From contig OY288257.1 in the NCBI GenBank assembly GCA_958450325.1, positions 34,056,771 to 34,120,770 on the forward strand: 64,000 nucleotides of DNA, given 5' to 3'. Of this stretch, positions 10,178 to 19,688 are shown one piece after another. The stretch's first letter is position 1. The number at the start of each line of letters is the position of its first letter. Below the pieces are notes generated by a model. It was not told where the DNA came from. It was given only the letters and a program-made list of their open reading frames with translations, and did not search any database. The DNA is from Agrostemma githago (Eukaryota; Streptophyta; Magnoliopsida; Caryophyllales; Caryophyllaceae). Made by a program: the position numbers and the translations under genes.

Positions 10178-11662
10178 GCTCTTCTGGATTTTTGATTTTT
10201 AGGGTACATTCCAAAGTGGGTATTGCTTCGAGTCCTTGACAGAATCTCGTCTTTGACTGAGTTGAGTACCAGTACACACTATAGAAAGGAGGCTAAATTT
10301 TGAAAGTATTTGGATTTTGTGAGCGGATGGAGAACTTCTGTCTAATAGAAGCCCCCAGGACGACAAGGCTAGCAGTTGAGAACATGACAGTGTCGTGACT
10401 GGATTGATGGTGCTTTTTGAATGTGTGTCAATGTGGGTGGTTGTGCCTCTGTTGAAAGGCTGCCTACGTATTCACGTGTAGTGAAATCAAACCAAGCCGT
10501 AGTTCAGTGAATTGAAAGATATATTATGGTGCCTAGTCTAATAGGACTTTGTGTGTAACTAGCCATATTGATTGTGTAGGCTAGGTGCATTCCCAATGAT
10601 GTCTTGATCAAAAGGCTAGAAGAGTTAGGACGTTATCCAGTGACTGTGAGCGTTCTCCGGGGTAGCCCCCAGAGGTGGTGTGAACTATTTGGGCATGTTC
10701 TATGCCGACTGCAGGTTGAGTTCCCGTGTTTGGGGATGGTAACTGGTTTGGATGAGAAGAATTGGGATGGGATTTAACGAGTTTTGCTCTCGAGTCTTTG
10801 ATGAGTTTTGATCTCGGGTCTTTGACGAGTTTTGATCTCGGGTCGTTTACGAGTTTTGATCTCGGGTCTTTGTATGGTGATTGTGAATTTTGTTATGTCG
10901 TGTTGTGTTGTGTTGTAGTTGTTGTGCAAGGGGGAAGTCGAGTAAAAATGGCTCGAACTTTGATCGGGATAGGTTTGATAATGCGGGATCTGGTTTCCAT
11001 GTCTGGCCCTAATGGTTAGGGGTATCTTATGGAGCTTGAATCCTCAAAATTTCGGGCTGTCTCTAGCCTAGGTCTCGGGAGGGTCTTGAGGGTTGTAATG
11101 TGGGAAGGCTGAGTGTGGTGTTAGCTGACCAGCTTGATTGCCACTCCCCTATTGGATGGTATGTGTTTTGATAATTTTGAATTGACCGTTTCACTTGAGT
11201 TGACCGTTAACTATGGTCATGGGTTTTTGAATATTTTTTTGTTGGTTGACTTCTTAGCCCCGGTCATGGGATTCTTCATTTGGGTTGACTGTTTAACCTT
11301 GGTCATGGGTGGATCTTTTTTGATGATGGCCTGCTTTTTTTGTTTTGGCCTTTTGCTTTTTCCCTGGACTTTTTTTTTAGCTTTTTTTTTCTTGGACTTT
11401 TGATTTTTTTTCGTCCAGTTTTTTTTTGTTGATCAAACTAACACCTGAGGTGGGGATTAGTCGGTCTTATTGGAGAGGTTTTTATTGTGGAAAATGGGCT
11501 TGCCTCCCGTCTTGAACCCAAACTAGGAGACTACCTAGATTTGTCATAGGATTTGATACCGCTTCTGCTAAGGGTAGTTATGTGGCTATTCTATACCAGA
11601 CATGGAATAGGTAAAAGGAAAACACGGGCTTGGTCTCCTGCAGTCATTATAGATGCGCCTAT
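10178..11662 (-). mobile_element. Tat copy A, internal region (continued)
   Basis: Non-coding Tat internal sequence matching 35918-37310 of the tandem copies. It includes a degenerate form of the 40-bp minisatellite (GGTCATGGG repeats, about 11215-11310) and T-rich runs at 11330-11430. It is interrupted by the Athila-like element, whose target duplication AATAG occupies 11663-11667. Confidence 0.8.
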
Positions 11663-11667
11663 AATAG

Positions 11668-13189
11668 TGATGGTAGGGATTCGTCACGTCCCTAACCGTC
11701 AATAAACTACCGATTACACCTAGTGGGTAGCTAGGGTAAGTCGGGATCGTATCCACGAGGACGGTAAGGCGAAGTTTAGACTAGGTCGGCCTACAACGAG
11801 ACTATGCTACCAAACTAACACAAAGAAACGATAAATGGAAAACTATGGTGGAGGAGAAGTATGACTAAGCTAATGATCGAACTAACAAGCAAACTAGAGT
11901 AAACTATGACTAACTAAGGGGTTGAATCAAATATGGAAGAAAGTGGGGTAGGTCGGGATCATAGGAGTAGAAGGGTAATTGGGGTGATCAAGGGTATAGG
12001 TGTCTCCTAGTCACTAGAGTCGGTCCGGGCTCTCACAACTTAGACCGATGTCAAGGTGGGTCCGGGCTCTCGCAACTTAGACCCTAGTCCGCGCTCTCGC
12101 GACTAAACTATTCTCAACATTTCCGCATCATAGACAAACAATGAGAAGATGAACACAAGTATGGGAAGCATGGTCACTACAACTCACACAAGCATATCAA
12201 CAAACACATAGAGTGCCCACAATCTGACTAACAACAAAGATTCACCCTTTTCCCTTAATCAACCCTAATCATCCATAATCTACCCCTAATCCCCCTACTA
12301 ACCCCACAAAGAGACTACTCACTCATGATGAAGAATAAAACAACCATAACAAGAGAAAATATCATCACAAAACAAACATCCATAATGAATAACAAGAACA
12401 ATAACAATCTCAATATAAAAAGATAGAAACAAGATTAAATAACTAAGAACAAGAGTAGGGATGATTATACCAACACTAGGAAGATGAAAAGATGCAATCT
12501 TGTATAAATAAGAACCCAAATAAAACCCAAGGTTGTCAAGCTTGGAGAATTCTTCAAGTATCCTCTTAATACAAGAACTAATTACAATGGATTAACTAAA
12601 GATTAACTAAGATTAAAGGAAGATTAAAACTAATGAGTGGAAGTAAATCTAGGGTTTTTAGGGTTTTTGAGAGGCTTAAGGAATGCTAAACTATCCTAAG
12701 ATATGTTACTAATACAAGAAGGGAGTAAATATATGGGTACAAGAATGAAGGAGAATGAAATAAAAGAAGTCACGCAACCTCTGTAGCGTCCCAACCTGGA
12801 TGGGCTCACAGCAGCCTTCTGAATGTCGCACCCCATCCCGAACGAGATGGGTCTTGTAGGCCTCCCTTAAGAGCTCTTTGGTCCCTCCTTGCCTCTCATG
12901 GGTTTCTCGCCGATTCTCGGGACTCGGGATCGGGTCTCGGAGGCTCGGGATTGGGTCCCAAGGTCTCGGGGTCGATTCCAAGGCATCGAGTCATCGTTCC
13001 TTTACTCCGTTGGCTCCAAAATGTGTATGTATAGAGTCGGAATCGCTCCAACTCTTCCAAATCGGTCTCGGGAACCTGAAACGAACTAAAGGAAGCATAA
13101 GGAACCCATAAGTCGCTCCCCAAGGAGCGATTCCACAAGGAAATGGGACCAAAACATAGTGAAAAAGGCACTACAAACTACACTTATCA
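11668..13189 (-). repeat. Athila-like element, 3' LTR
   Basis: This 1522-bp LTR is about 70 bp shorter than its 5' partner. Most of the difference is the loss of the palindrome cluster next to the promoter: the sequence around 12788-12800 reads TCCCAACCTGGA where the 5' LTR has four sites. A TATA-like box (12726-12734) remains. Confidence 0.92.
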
Positions 13190-13203
13190 ACTCCCCCACA
13201 CTT
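13190..13203 (-). other. Polypurine tract of the Athila-like element
   Basis: On the minus strand AAGTGTGGGGGAGT lies directly against the TGATAAGTG start of the 3' LTR, as expected for the plus-strand primer. The same tract occurs at 62112-62125. Confidence 0.85.
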
Positions 13204-16200
13204 AACCCTTACTCGCCCTCGAGTAAGCACAAACTAAGTACTAAACTATCCGAGTGGGTATTAGCGCACCCTACACCCTTTCAACTCACGCGAGTACACT
13301 TAGAGGAAAAGTGCACTCCGCAAGGCAAGTCGGGTCTTGCGACAAAACTGTGGATGCAACCGGACACCAAACACACAAACAAACACATAGACGGTTGCAC
13401 CTAAAACAAAAGAAATACCGCTTCCCTCTAAAAGCGGTGAAAGAAGCACCGGTTTAGGACTCGAGGTAAGTGACAACATTCCCAAGCTAGCAATACAAAC
13501 CAAGGTGGACTAAACCCTAATAGTATGACGATAAAGCAACGAAAACGTTGGTAACTTACCTAGGTCCTCCTAACTTTCTAAAAACGTACTACGGGACGAT
13601 CGGCGGAGTGGAAAAGTGAAGAACCACGGTGTTAGTCGACACTGTAGGTAAGTGAGACCCCGCCCCCTTTAGCGTGAGCCAAGAGGGTCGTCCCGTGTCC
13701 AAAACCGCCTAACTAGTCCAAGTAAAATGGTGGAAAACATGCAAAATGAGGGAAGACCGACTAATGCCGCTATCATCCTTCCTCGGGACTCGGTCCTTTG
13801 GTAGGCTCTTCACGGCAAAAGTCGGAAAAGGCTTATTTTTTTGGGGATTTCTTTTTGTGAGACGGGTTTTCTTTTGGTATTTTCTTTCTTTTCGACATTT
13901 TGATTTGTTTGTTGCCATGCCGTTTCTTTTTCTTCTTTTCTATTTTCTTTTTTTTGGCTTTTGTGCCTTTTCTTTTTCTTCATTTCTTTTCTTTCTTTCA
14001 TTTTTTTCTTTCTTTTTCTTTTCTTTGCCCTTTTGGCAAGATTTGGCATTTTTGCATTTCTCGACAATTAAGAAAGAGAGGATCAACAAATTGCAATTTA
14101 TTGTGTGATATGTGTAGGAGGTAGGTGAATGGGAGAGTCGGGGGTCGCGATTTCCCTTCAAACCCACAAAAAGGGGAGAACTTGGACTAATCAAACGATC
14201 CTAAATACGGTCACCTAAGGGACGAGACTCGGTAACCAAGGCCTTTTCACACCGTGGGTGGTCATAATGGTCAAAAGTGCAAATCCCGTAGTAAATCCCT
14301 AGTAAGCTAGGTGGACACAAGGTAAAGGACCAACAAATTCATTGATTTAGGGTCATTCTACTAGAGTAAAGTCCAAGACTCGATTTACACTACTAGGAAG
14401 GGAAAGTACACACTCACACACTAGCCTCTAAACCGGGTTTTCGAAAACCATTTACACAAGACACAACTACACAACACATTACAAGGACTCAACGAGAATG
14501 AAAGGAAAAGAAACAAAAGGCAAAAAAGTAAAACAGAACAAGACAAAACGAACAGATAAACAAAGCACACACCACCCCGAAATTCCAAACAAGTCATCAA
14601 ATCCACCACAAGTATGTACAAGCTCCACCCGAGCACACCTCAACACAACCTTCTCCAAGCATCACAAGGAATAAAGAGGGAAAGAGGGTTAGAAGATGTT
14701 ACCGGATGTCTTCAAAGCTTTCCGAACAACGGTGATTAAGCAACCTATAAGAAAATGGGAGGCAAAACACACACAATACAAAACAAATATACGACACAAC
14801 GAGACAAAGGAAAAAGACAAAAAAGAAAATCTTTTTGATTTTTGTGAAAAAATTTCAAATTTTTAGGTATTTTTAAAGGTTTTTCGAAAAAAGGAAAAAA
14901 TAAAACTAACTACGATAGAATATCGCTCCCCCACACTTAAACCGAGCAATGTCCTCATATGCTCAATCGTAGTGTGCGGAGAGACAAAAGAAAAGGAAAA
15001 GAAACTACGAAAATAAGGCTAAAAATCAAAGAATAAGGTGAAGAAAACGGTAGAAGGTGTCCGGCCGGGGTGTAGTCCAGTCACCATGGGCCGAGACAAG
15101 AAAAGATATGGAAGAGGGAAGAAATAAAAAGAAAGAAATAAAAGGAAATGGGAGGGGAGGGCTAGGTGTAATCAAGTCACCTAGCCCGGATTCCGTCCAA
15201 ATCCGACTAACTCCTAAAAAGGGGTGAAATCTTGTACAATTGGATTAATCGATCGACTCCCGACGTAAACACGTCATCGGGAGTCGGGAGCAACCATACT
15301 ACGGCCTCGAAGGCCACTACGACCCATGACTCAAGGGGAAGGGGGTAGACAAGATAAAACAAGCGACAAAAGACGGAAAAGAAAGGATAGTTACCCAAAC
15401 CAAACGGTTAGTAACGCACGAACTCCATCGTCTTCAATGATCACTGTAGGCACGGTGCTTGTCTTCTTGCATTCCGTCTCGCTTCACCCTTGAGAAGAAC
15501 TCACGGTAGAGGTAGTAATGGTTGGGGGTGGGATTTGATGTGAGAGTCGGTGTAAAGTGGATAAGAAATGGGGTGAGGGCATGACAATGAAGTACATGGG
15601 GCATATGATAAGGCTAGGATAGCTAGGGAGGATGGGAGGGGGTATAAAATGGTTGGGTGGATTGGATTTGCGAAGAAGAAACACAAAGGGGGAGCAGGTG
15701 CCCGTCCCGGTCGGGATGATCGGTCCCGATCGGGATGTCTCACCCATCCCGGTCGGGACGCTTCCTTCCCGGTCGGGACGGTCCTCCACTGAGCTCGAAT
15801 TTGTGCACCCCCAACCCGATCGGGATGACTCCCTCCCGGTCGCGATGTCACGCTCGTCCCGGTCGGGACGCCTCTTCCCGGTCGGGATGGGTCTTCTTCA
15901 CCTTCCACAATCCCAAAAGCTTGCTCCAAGCTTCAAAAACCCGATCCTCGTGCTTATAACCCAAGCTCTTTCATAGCCAATCTTCTCTAGGGAGCATTCT
16001 CACTTCATACCTATCAAACAAACTCAAACTCAACATCAAACTCTCTCCCTCGCATCGCTCATCAATAATCCAATATTACAAGAATTCACAAAAATCCAAA
16101 GGAATTACAATAAAGAGATATATACAATAAGACGGTTCTTGTGGAACTCCGTCAAACCAAGATGGTGCTTTCTTCAATCTTTTTCAACAACCATGACCAA

Positions 16201-16228
16201 TTCAATCTCCATCAAGGGCACGTAAGAA
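13204..16228 (-). other. Long non-coding 3' region of the Athila-like element
   Basis: About 3 kb between the protease stop and the polypurine tract with no reliable coding sequence. On the sense strand it holds a purine-rich tract (about 13830-14035, mostly A/G) that creates spurious lysine/glutamate-rich frames, a second palindrome/TATA module (15643-15888), and the sequence shared with the elements at 55.8-57.1 kb and 62.1-64.0 kb. In a full Athila the polymerase would follow the protease here, so this is where coding content has been lost or replaced. Confidence 0.75.
15643..15888 (-). promoter_or_regulatory. Internal palindrome array with TATA-like box
   Basis: Eight TCCCGRYCGGGA-type palindromes start at 15705, 15724, 15747, 15767, 15814, 15834, 15857 and 15876 (spacings 19, 23, 20, 47, 20, 23, 19). 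A TATA-like run (15643-15649) ends 56 bp before the first site. The same geometry occurs at the LTR promoters of this family (sites 54-56 bp from TATA; 19-23 and 47-50 bp spacings). I infer a second, internal promoter-like module or a transposed copy of the LTR module. Confidence 0.5.
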
Positions 16229-16957
16229 CTAGTCGAAGGCCCTAGAGAAGTCTTCAATCAAGCTCGAGATATAACCGACCACATACCAAGGCTCTTCATG
16301 GCCTTGCCTTGACGTTCCCGGGGCATCCCGATCTTCCAAGTTCAAAGGCTTGAACTTGTACTTGCGGTCTTTCGGGATATACCCATGCGTCCACCGATCC
16401 TCATGCGGCCCCAAGGGCGGCTCATCCTTTTCCTCGCTTTGCAACTTGTCATCAAGCCCATGATATGGGCTCTCATCCTCCTCACTCTGGGAATCATCAT
16501 CATCAAGTACATAATAGTAGCTCTTCAACCTTTGTCCCGATTCCTCCCCTAGACCGACGTCTTCCGTGGCTTGGATCATATTGCATGACTCATCGCTAGT
16601 AGGCAAAGTGTTACCTTGGAGGTCGAACACTATCTTTTCCTCGCCTAACTCAAATGTGATCCTACCCTTCTTCACATCGATCATGGCACCGGCGGTGTGT
16701 AGAAATGGGCGCCCAAGAATAATGGGAGTGTTTGCATCCTCCGGCATATCGAGCACAATGAAGTCGACCGAAATGAAGAATTTCCCTATTCGCACCGGCA
16801 CATCCTCTAGCATTCCCAATGGTCGGTTAAGAGATTTATCGGCCATTTGGAGTGTGATGGACGTACATTTCAACTCCTTCATCCCGAGTCGGCAACAAAT
16901 AGAGTAGGGAATGATGCTCACACTCGCGCCCAAGTCACATAATGCATTCTTGACCAT
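16229..16957 (-). CDS. Retropepsin-type aspartic protease of the Athila-like element
   Basis: This 242-residue frame encodes the Gag-processing protease. The catalytic loop is ALCDLGASVSIIPYS with the active-site Asp at residue 8 intact, followed by LQMADKS and the conserved IILGRPFLHTAGAMIDV around residues 79-95, as in plant Ty3/gypsy proteases. The tail (about 130-242) is acidic and unrecognised; it ends at a stop with no reverse transcriptase after it. The frame overlaps the end of the preceding gag frame (16935) by 23 nt in a +1 relation. A few residues usually found just before the active site are missing, so a small deletion probably caused the shift. The first Met is only the first in-frame ATG; the protein would be made as part of a Gag-Pro fusion. 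Confidence 0.85.
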   Translation of the reverse strand: MVKNALCDLGASVSIIPYSICCRLGMKELKCTSITLQMADKSLNRPLGMLEDVPVRIGKFFISVDFIVLDMPEDANTPIILGRPFLHTAGAMIDVKKGRITFELGEEKIVFDLQGNTLPTSDESCNMIQATEDVGLGEESGQRLKSYYYVLDDDDSQSEEDESPYHGLDDKLQSEEKDEPPLGPHEDRWTHGYIPKDRKYKFKPLNLEDRDAPGTSRQGHEEPWYVVGYISSLIEDFSRAFD

Positions 16958-18332
16958 AAGGGATCGAGAAACTACCCGGATCCTTCAACTTCGGAAGTGT
17001 GGAACCTTGAATAAGCTCGCTCACCACCCTTGTGAACGCTACGGCCTCTTCCTTTTCGATGGACCTCTTCCTAGCTAGGATTTCCCGCATGAATTTTCCA
17101 TATGCCGGGATTTGGGTAAGTAACTCGGTGAACGGGACACTAACATCCAATTGCTTCACAATGTTAAGGAACTTGTCGTATTGAGTGTCCACCTTAGTCT
17201 TCATTTGCCTTGATGGGAAAGGCAACTTGATTTGGTACTTGTTTTGCTCAATAGGGGTGGACTCTTCAAAGGACAGTTTCCTTTTTCCCTTGTCTTTTTC
17301 TTGAAGTGGGGGAGGGTTGTTTTCTTGGGGTTTTTCAACTTCCCATAAAACTTGTTCCTCCATTGGATTATCAAAGCTTGATTCTTCTTGAGTTGGAGAT
17401 GCCATTTCCATTGTCGGTTCTTGCATTGGCTCTTGCTCACTAGGGAATGGAGGGGAGTCATAGGATGTACCTCTCCTTGTGGTGATAGCATTTACATGCT
17501 CAAATGTCGGTGTTTCACCTTGAAAAGGTAGTTGCCCCTTTTGTCTTGAGGAGCTCCCCGAAGCAAGTTGAGATACTTGAGTTTCAAGCATACGAGCATC
17601 TCTTACCGCATTTTCCCCTTGAACATAAGCAAAGAGCTCTTGTTGGGTTCTTGACATATCCATTTGACATTTTTGCACATCTTGAGTATTCTTTTGCATA
17701 TCTTGATTACTCTTTTGCATTTCCATCAAAGTATTTTGAATGTCAAAATCCCGAGGTGGGGATGATGGATTATGTGGAGTATCGGTGATGGCGAGAGGAA
17801 TGCCATAATCATGAGTAGGAGACCGGCTCCTAGGCTTGCTTTGTTGTTGTTGATTTTGAGTTGCTTGTTGACGGTTCCCTTGGAACCCTTGAGAATTACC
17901 TTGTTGTTGATGATGGTTCCCTTGGAACCCATGAAAGTTGCCTTGATGATGGCCTTGATTGTTGCCATGGTTGTGGTTTTGATACCCTTGAAAATTTTGG
18001 TTTCCTTGGAAACCACCTTGATTGAAGTTCCCATGTTGGAACCCTTGCTTGTTGTTGAAGTTGCCTTGGTTATTTTGCTTGAAATTGTTGAAGGGTCTTT
18101 GGTTACCCACATAACCTTGGTAACCTTCATTGTTGTCCCGTAAGGGGGGTGGAACATAGGGACGATGTTGTTGTTGATGTTGAAGTGCTTGTTGTTCAGG
18201 GACTTGATTGGAAGCTTGGTATTGATTAGAGTAGGAGGCACCTTGCTTGAACGCTTGAAAGGCGTTCACTTGCTCAATACTCCCTCTACAATTCATAGGG
18301 TCATGACCAACGATTCCACAAGTATCACACAT
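16935..18332 (-). CDS. Gag C-terminal part: zinc knuckle and Q/N/G-rich region
   Basis: This 465-residue frame starts inside a nucleocapsid zinc knuckle (CDTCGIVGHDPMNC, CX2CX4HX4C, residues 2-15). It continues with a low-complexity Q/N/G/H-rich region of about 130 residues built on NFQGNQ-like units, a coiled-coil-like stretch with many MQ and Q residues, a P/E-rich linker, and the conserved RKRSIEKEEAVAF segment that leads into protease. It lies in the -1 frame relative to the upstream gag frame (18293-19462), overlapping it by 40 nt, so translation must shift or a 1-nt mutation has split the gene. The absence of stops over 465 codons argues that the break is recent or tolerated. Confidence 0.85.
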   Translation of the reverse strand: MCDTCGIVGHDPMNCRGSIEQVNAFQAFKQGASYSNQYQASNQVPEQQALQHQQQHRPYVPPPLRDNNEGYQGYVGNQRPFNNFKQNNQGNFNNKQGFQHGNFNQGGFQGNQNFQGYQNHNHGNNQGHHQGNFHGFQGNHHQQQGNSQGFQGNRQQATQNQQQQSKPRSRSPTHDYGIPLAITDTPHNPSSPPRDFDIQNTLMEMQKSNQDMQKNTQDVQKCQMDMSRTQQELFAYVQGENAVRDARMLETQVSQLASGSSSRQKGQLPFQGETPTFEHVNAITTRRGTSYDSPPFPSEQEPMQEPTMEMASPTQEESSFDNPMEEQVLWEVEKPQENNPPPLQEKDKGKRKLSFEESTPIEQNKYQIKLPFPSRQMKTKVDTQYDKFLNIVKQLDVSVPFTELLTQIPAYGKFMREILARKRSIEKEEAVAFTRVVSELIQGSTLPKLKDPGSFSIPYGQECIM

Positions 18333-19462
18333 CCCAAATAAGGAGTAGGGGGTACAAACCCCAAAGCATTCACTTCTTGAATCGGTTGATGGTGGGAGGA
18401 ACTAGTGCCTTGGACTTGGTTGAGGTGGCTTTGGAGCTTCTTGTCAATAGTCTCCATGTGTGTTTTCAATTGAGCTCCAAGGTCAATGCTTAACTTAGTG
18501 ATAGCATCAACCTCATGCATGCCTCCTCGATGTGCCTTCCTAGGCCTAGAGTATTGCGAATTATGCACCGCCATCTCTTCGATTCTCGCCCAAGTTTGGT
18601 CGTCATCGACCTCGGTGAACCTACCATTGGAGCCCATGTTAAGAATAGCTCTCGAGTCCTCATAAAGAACATTCCAAAATTGTTGCACCAAGAACCATTG
18701 TGAGAGTCCATGATGAGGGCACGATCTTACCAAAGACTTAAACCGCTCCCAAGCTTCATATAGTCTCTCTTCATCCCTTTGTTGGAACCCGGTGATGGAG
18801 GCCCTAAGCAAATTCATCTTTTCCGAAGGGTAAAACTTTTGGTAGAACGCCAAGGCAAGCTTTTTCCAAGTATCGATCCCCATGGTTGCTCTATCGAGAC
18901 TCTTGATCCATTGCTTCGCTTTTCCAATAAGAGAAAACGGGAAAAGTACCCAACGAATTTGATCTTGAGTAACCCCGGTTTGAGATATAGCGTCACAATA
19001 ATCGGAGAAAGTCTCCATGTGTTGGTGCGGGTCTTCGGTGGGCAACCCACTAAATTGGTTCCTCTCCACAAGTTGGATAAAATGAGTCTTCGCCACAAAA
19101 TTTCCGGTATAAGTATCCGGTAATGCACTCGGTCCCGGCAAGACATCCTCGGTGAATGTGGAGTGAGAGGAAAACTTAGGCATTCTTGGATATAAGGGAG
19201 AAGATGGTGGCGTAGACGGTGTTGATGTAGATGAAGAGGGGGAACTAGGAGAAGAAGAGTTACCGAAGGGATTGATGAAGGTCCCTCCGGCCGTCTCTCG
19301 AGGTGACTCGCTAAAGTCGGCTCCTTGGGCTTGCCCTTGATGAGTATTTCTTGCACTTGGTTGAGAGATCCTAACCCGATTAATCTTCCGTTGACGAAAG
19401 GCTCGAAAGAGTCTCTCCGGCTCTGGATTAAAGAGATAGAAGTGGCCTCCCCTCCTAGGCAT
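18293..19462 (-). CDS. Gag N-terminal part: capsid (Retrotrans_gag)
   Basis: A 389-residue frame starting MPRRGGHFYLFNPEPE, a start like that of the relics at 51905 and 60287. Residues 1-100 are basic and then S/P-rich. The Retrotrans_gag capsid domain spans about 171-285, with KAKQWIKSL, WKKLALAFYQKFYP, YEAWERFKSLVRSCPHHG and WNVLYEDSR recognisable. A coiled-coil-like stretch follows at 315-350. Gag would form the particle that packages element RNA. The reading frame ends 13 codons after a T TTG GGA heptamer (zero-frame codons TTG GGA, near 18332-18338), where the -1 frame picks up the zinc knuckle. The ATG lies 30 nt after the leader hairpin. Confidence 0.9.
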   Translation of the reverse strand: MPRRGGHFYLFNPEPERLFRAFRQRKINRVRISQPSARNTHQGQAQGADFSESPRETAGGTFINPFGNSSSPSSPSSSTSTPSTPPSSPLYPRMPKFSSHSTFTEDVLPGPSALPDTYTGNFVAKTHFIQLVERNQFSGLPTEDPHQHMETFSDYCDAISQTGVTQDQIRWVLFPFSLIGKAKQWIKSLDRATMGIDTWKKLALAFYQKFYPSEKMNLLRASITGFQQRDEERLYEAWERFKSLVRSCPHHGLSQWFLVQQFWNVLYEDSRAILNMGSNGRFTEVDDDQTWARIEEMAVHNSQYSRPRKAHRGGMHEVDAITKLSIDLGAQLKTHMETIDKKLQSHLNQVQGTSSSHHQPIQEVNALGFVPPTPYLGCVILVESLVMTL

Positions 19463-19492
19463 ACACTACACACTAGAACAAACGTGAGAACA

Positions 19493-19515
19493 CCTAGTGC
19501 TTTGTGGGCACTAGG
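19493..19515 (-). other. Leader stem-loop upstream of gag
   Basis: CCTAGTGC pairs with GCACTAGG across a 7-nt loop. The hairpin sits between the primer site and the gag ATG. Equivalent stems occur at 58556-58580 and 60317-60341, with one base pair changed from T-A to C-G between those copies. It could be a packaging or dimerisation signal; that is inference. Confidence 0.5.
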
Positions 19516-19667
19516 CAACGACAATGAACAAGCACAACTAGAGACAAAGAGAAAAGAAAGCTAAGAAAAGAAGAAAAACAAGAAAATATTCACAAGAGAA
19601 GATGGGAGAACACAAAGAAGGGTAACTAAGTCTAGAAATAAGCAAACTAAGTCTAAACAATGCACCG

Positions 19668-19685
19668 TCCCCGGCAACGGCGCCA
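19668..19685 (-). other. Primer-binding site, tRNA-Asp type
   Basis: The minus strand reads TGGCGCCGTTGCCGGGGA, 3 nt after the 5' LTR end. This matches the tRNA-Asp-type primer site typical of Athila elements and supports the family call and orientation. Confidence 0.88.
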
Positions 19686-19688
19686 AAT

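Noticed and set aside
11134..11403. Hydrophobic 89-residue plus-strand ORF as a membrane protein
   Set aside because: It arises from T-rich runs and the degenerate minisatellite in the antisense strand of Tat internal DNA, and is not conserved in the other Tat copies.
13810..14194. Lysine/glutamate-rich and phenylalanine-rich small ORFs on both strands
   Set aside because: They are translations of a purine-rich (or T/C-rich) tract. The frames differ between the copies at 13.8 and 62.8 kb and none is conserved.
19668..19685. tRNA gene end (CCCCGGCAACGGCGCCA)
   Set aside because: Only the 18-nt primer-binding complement is present; no cloverleaf or promoter boxes surround it. The same holds at 47610, 58693 and 60492.
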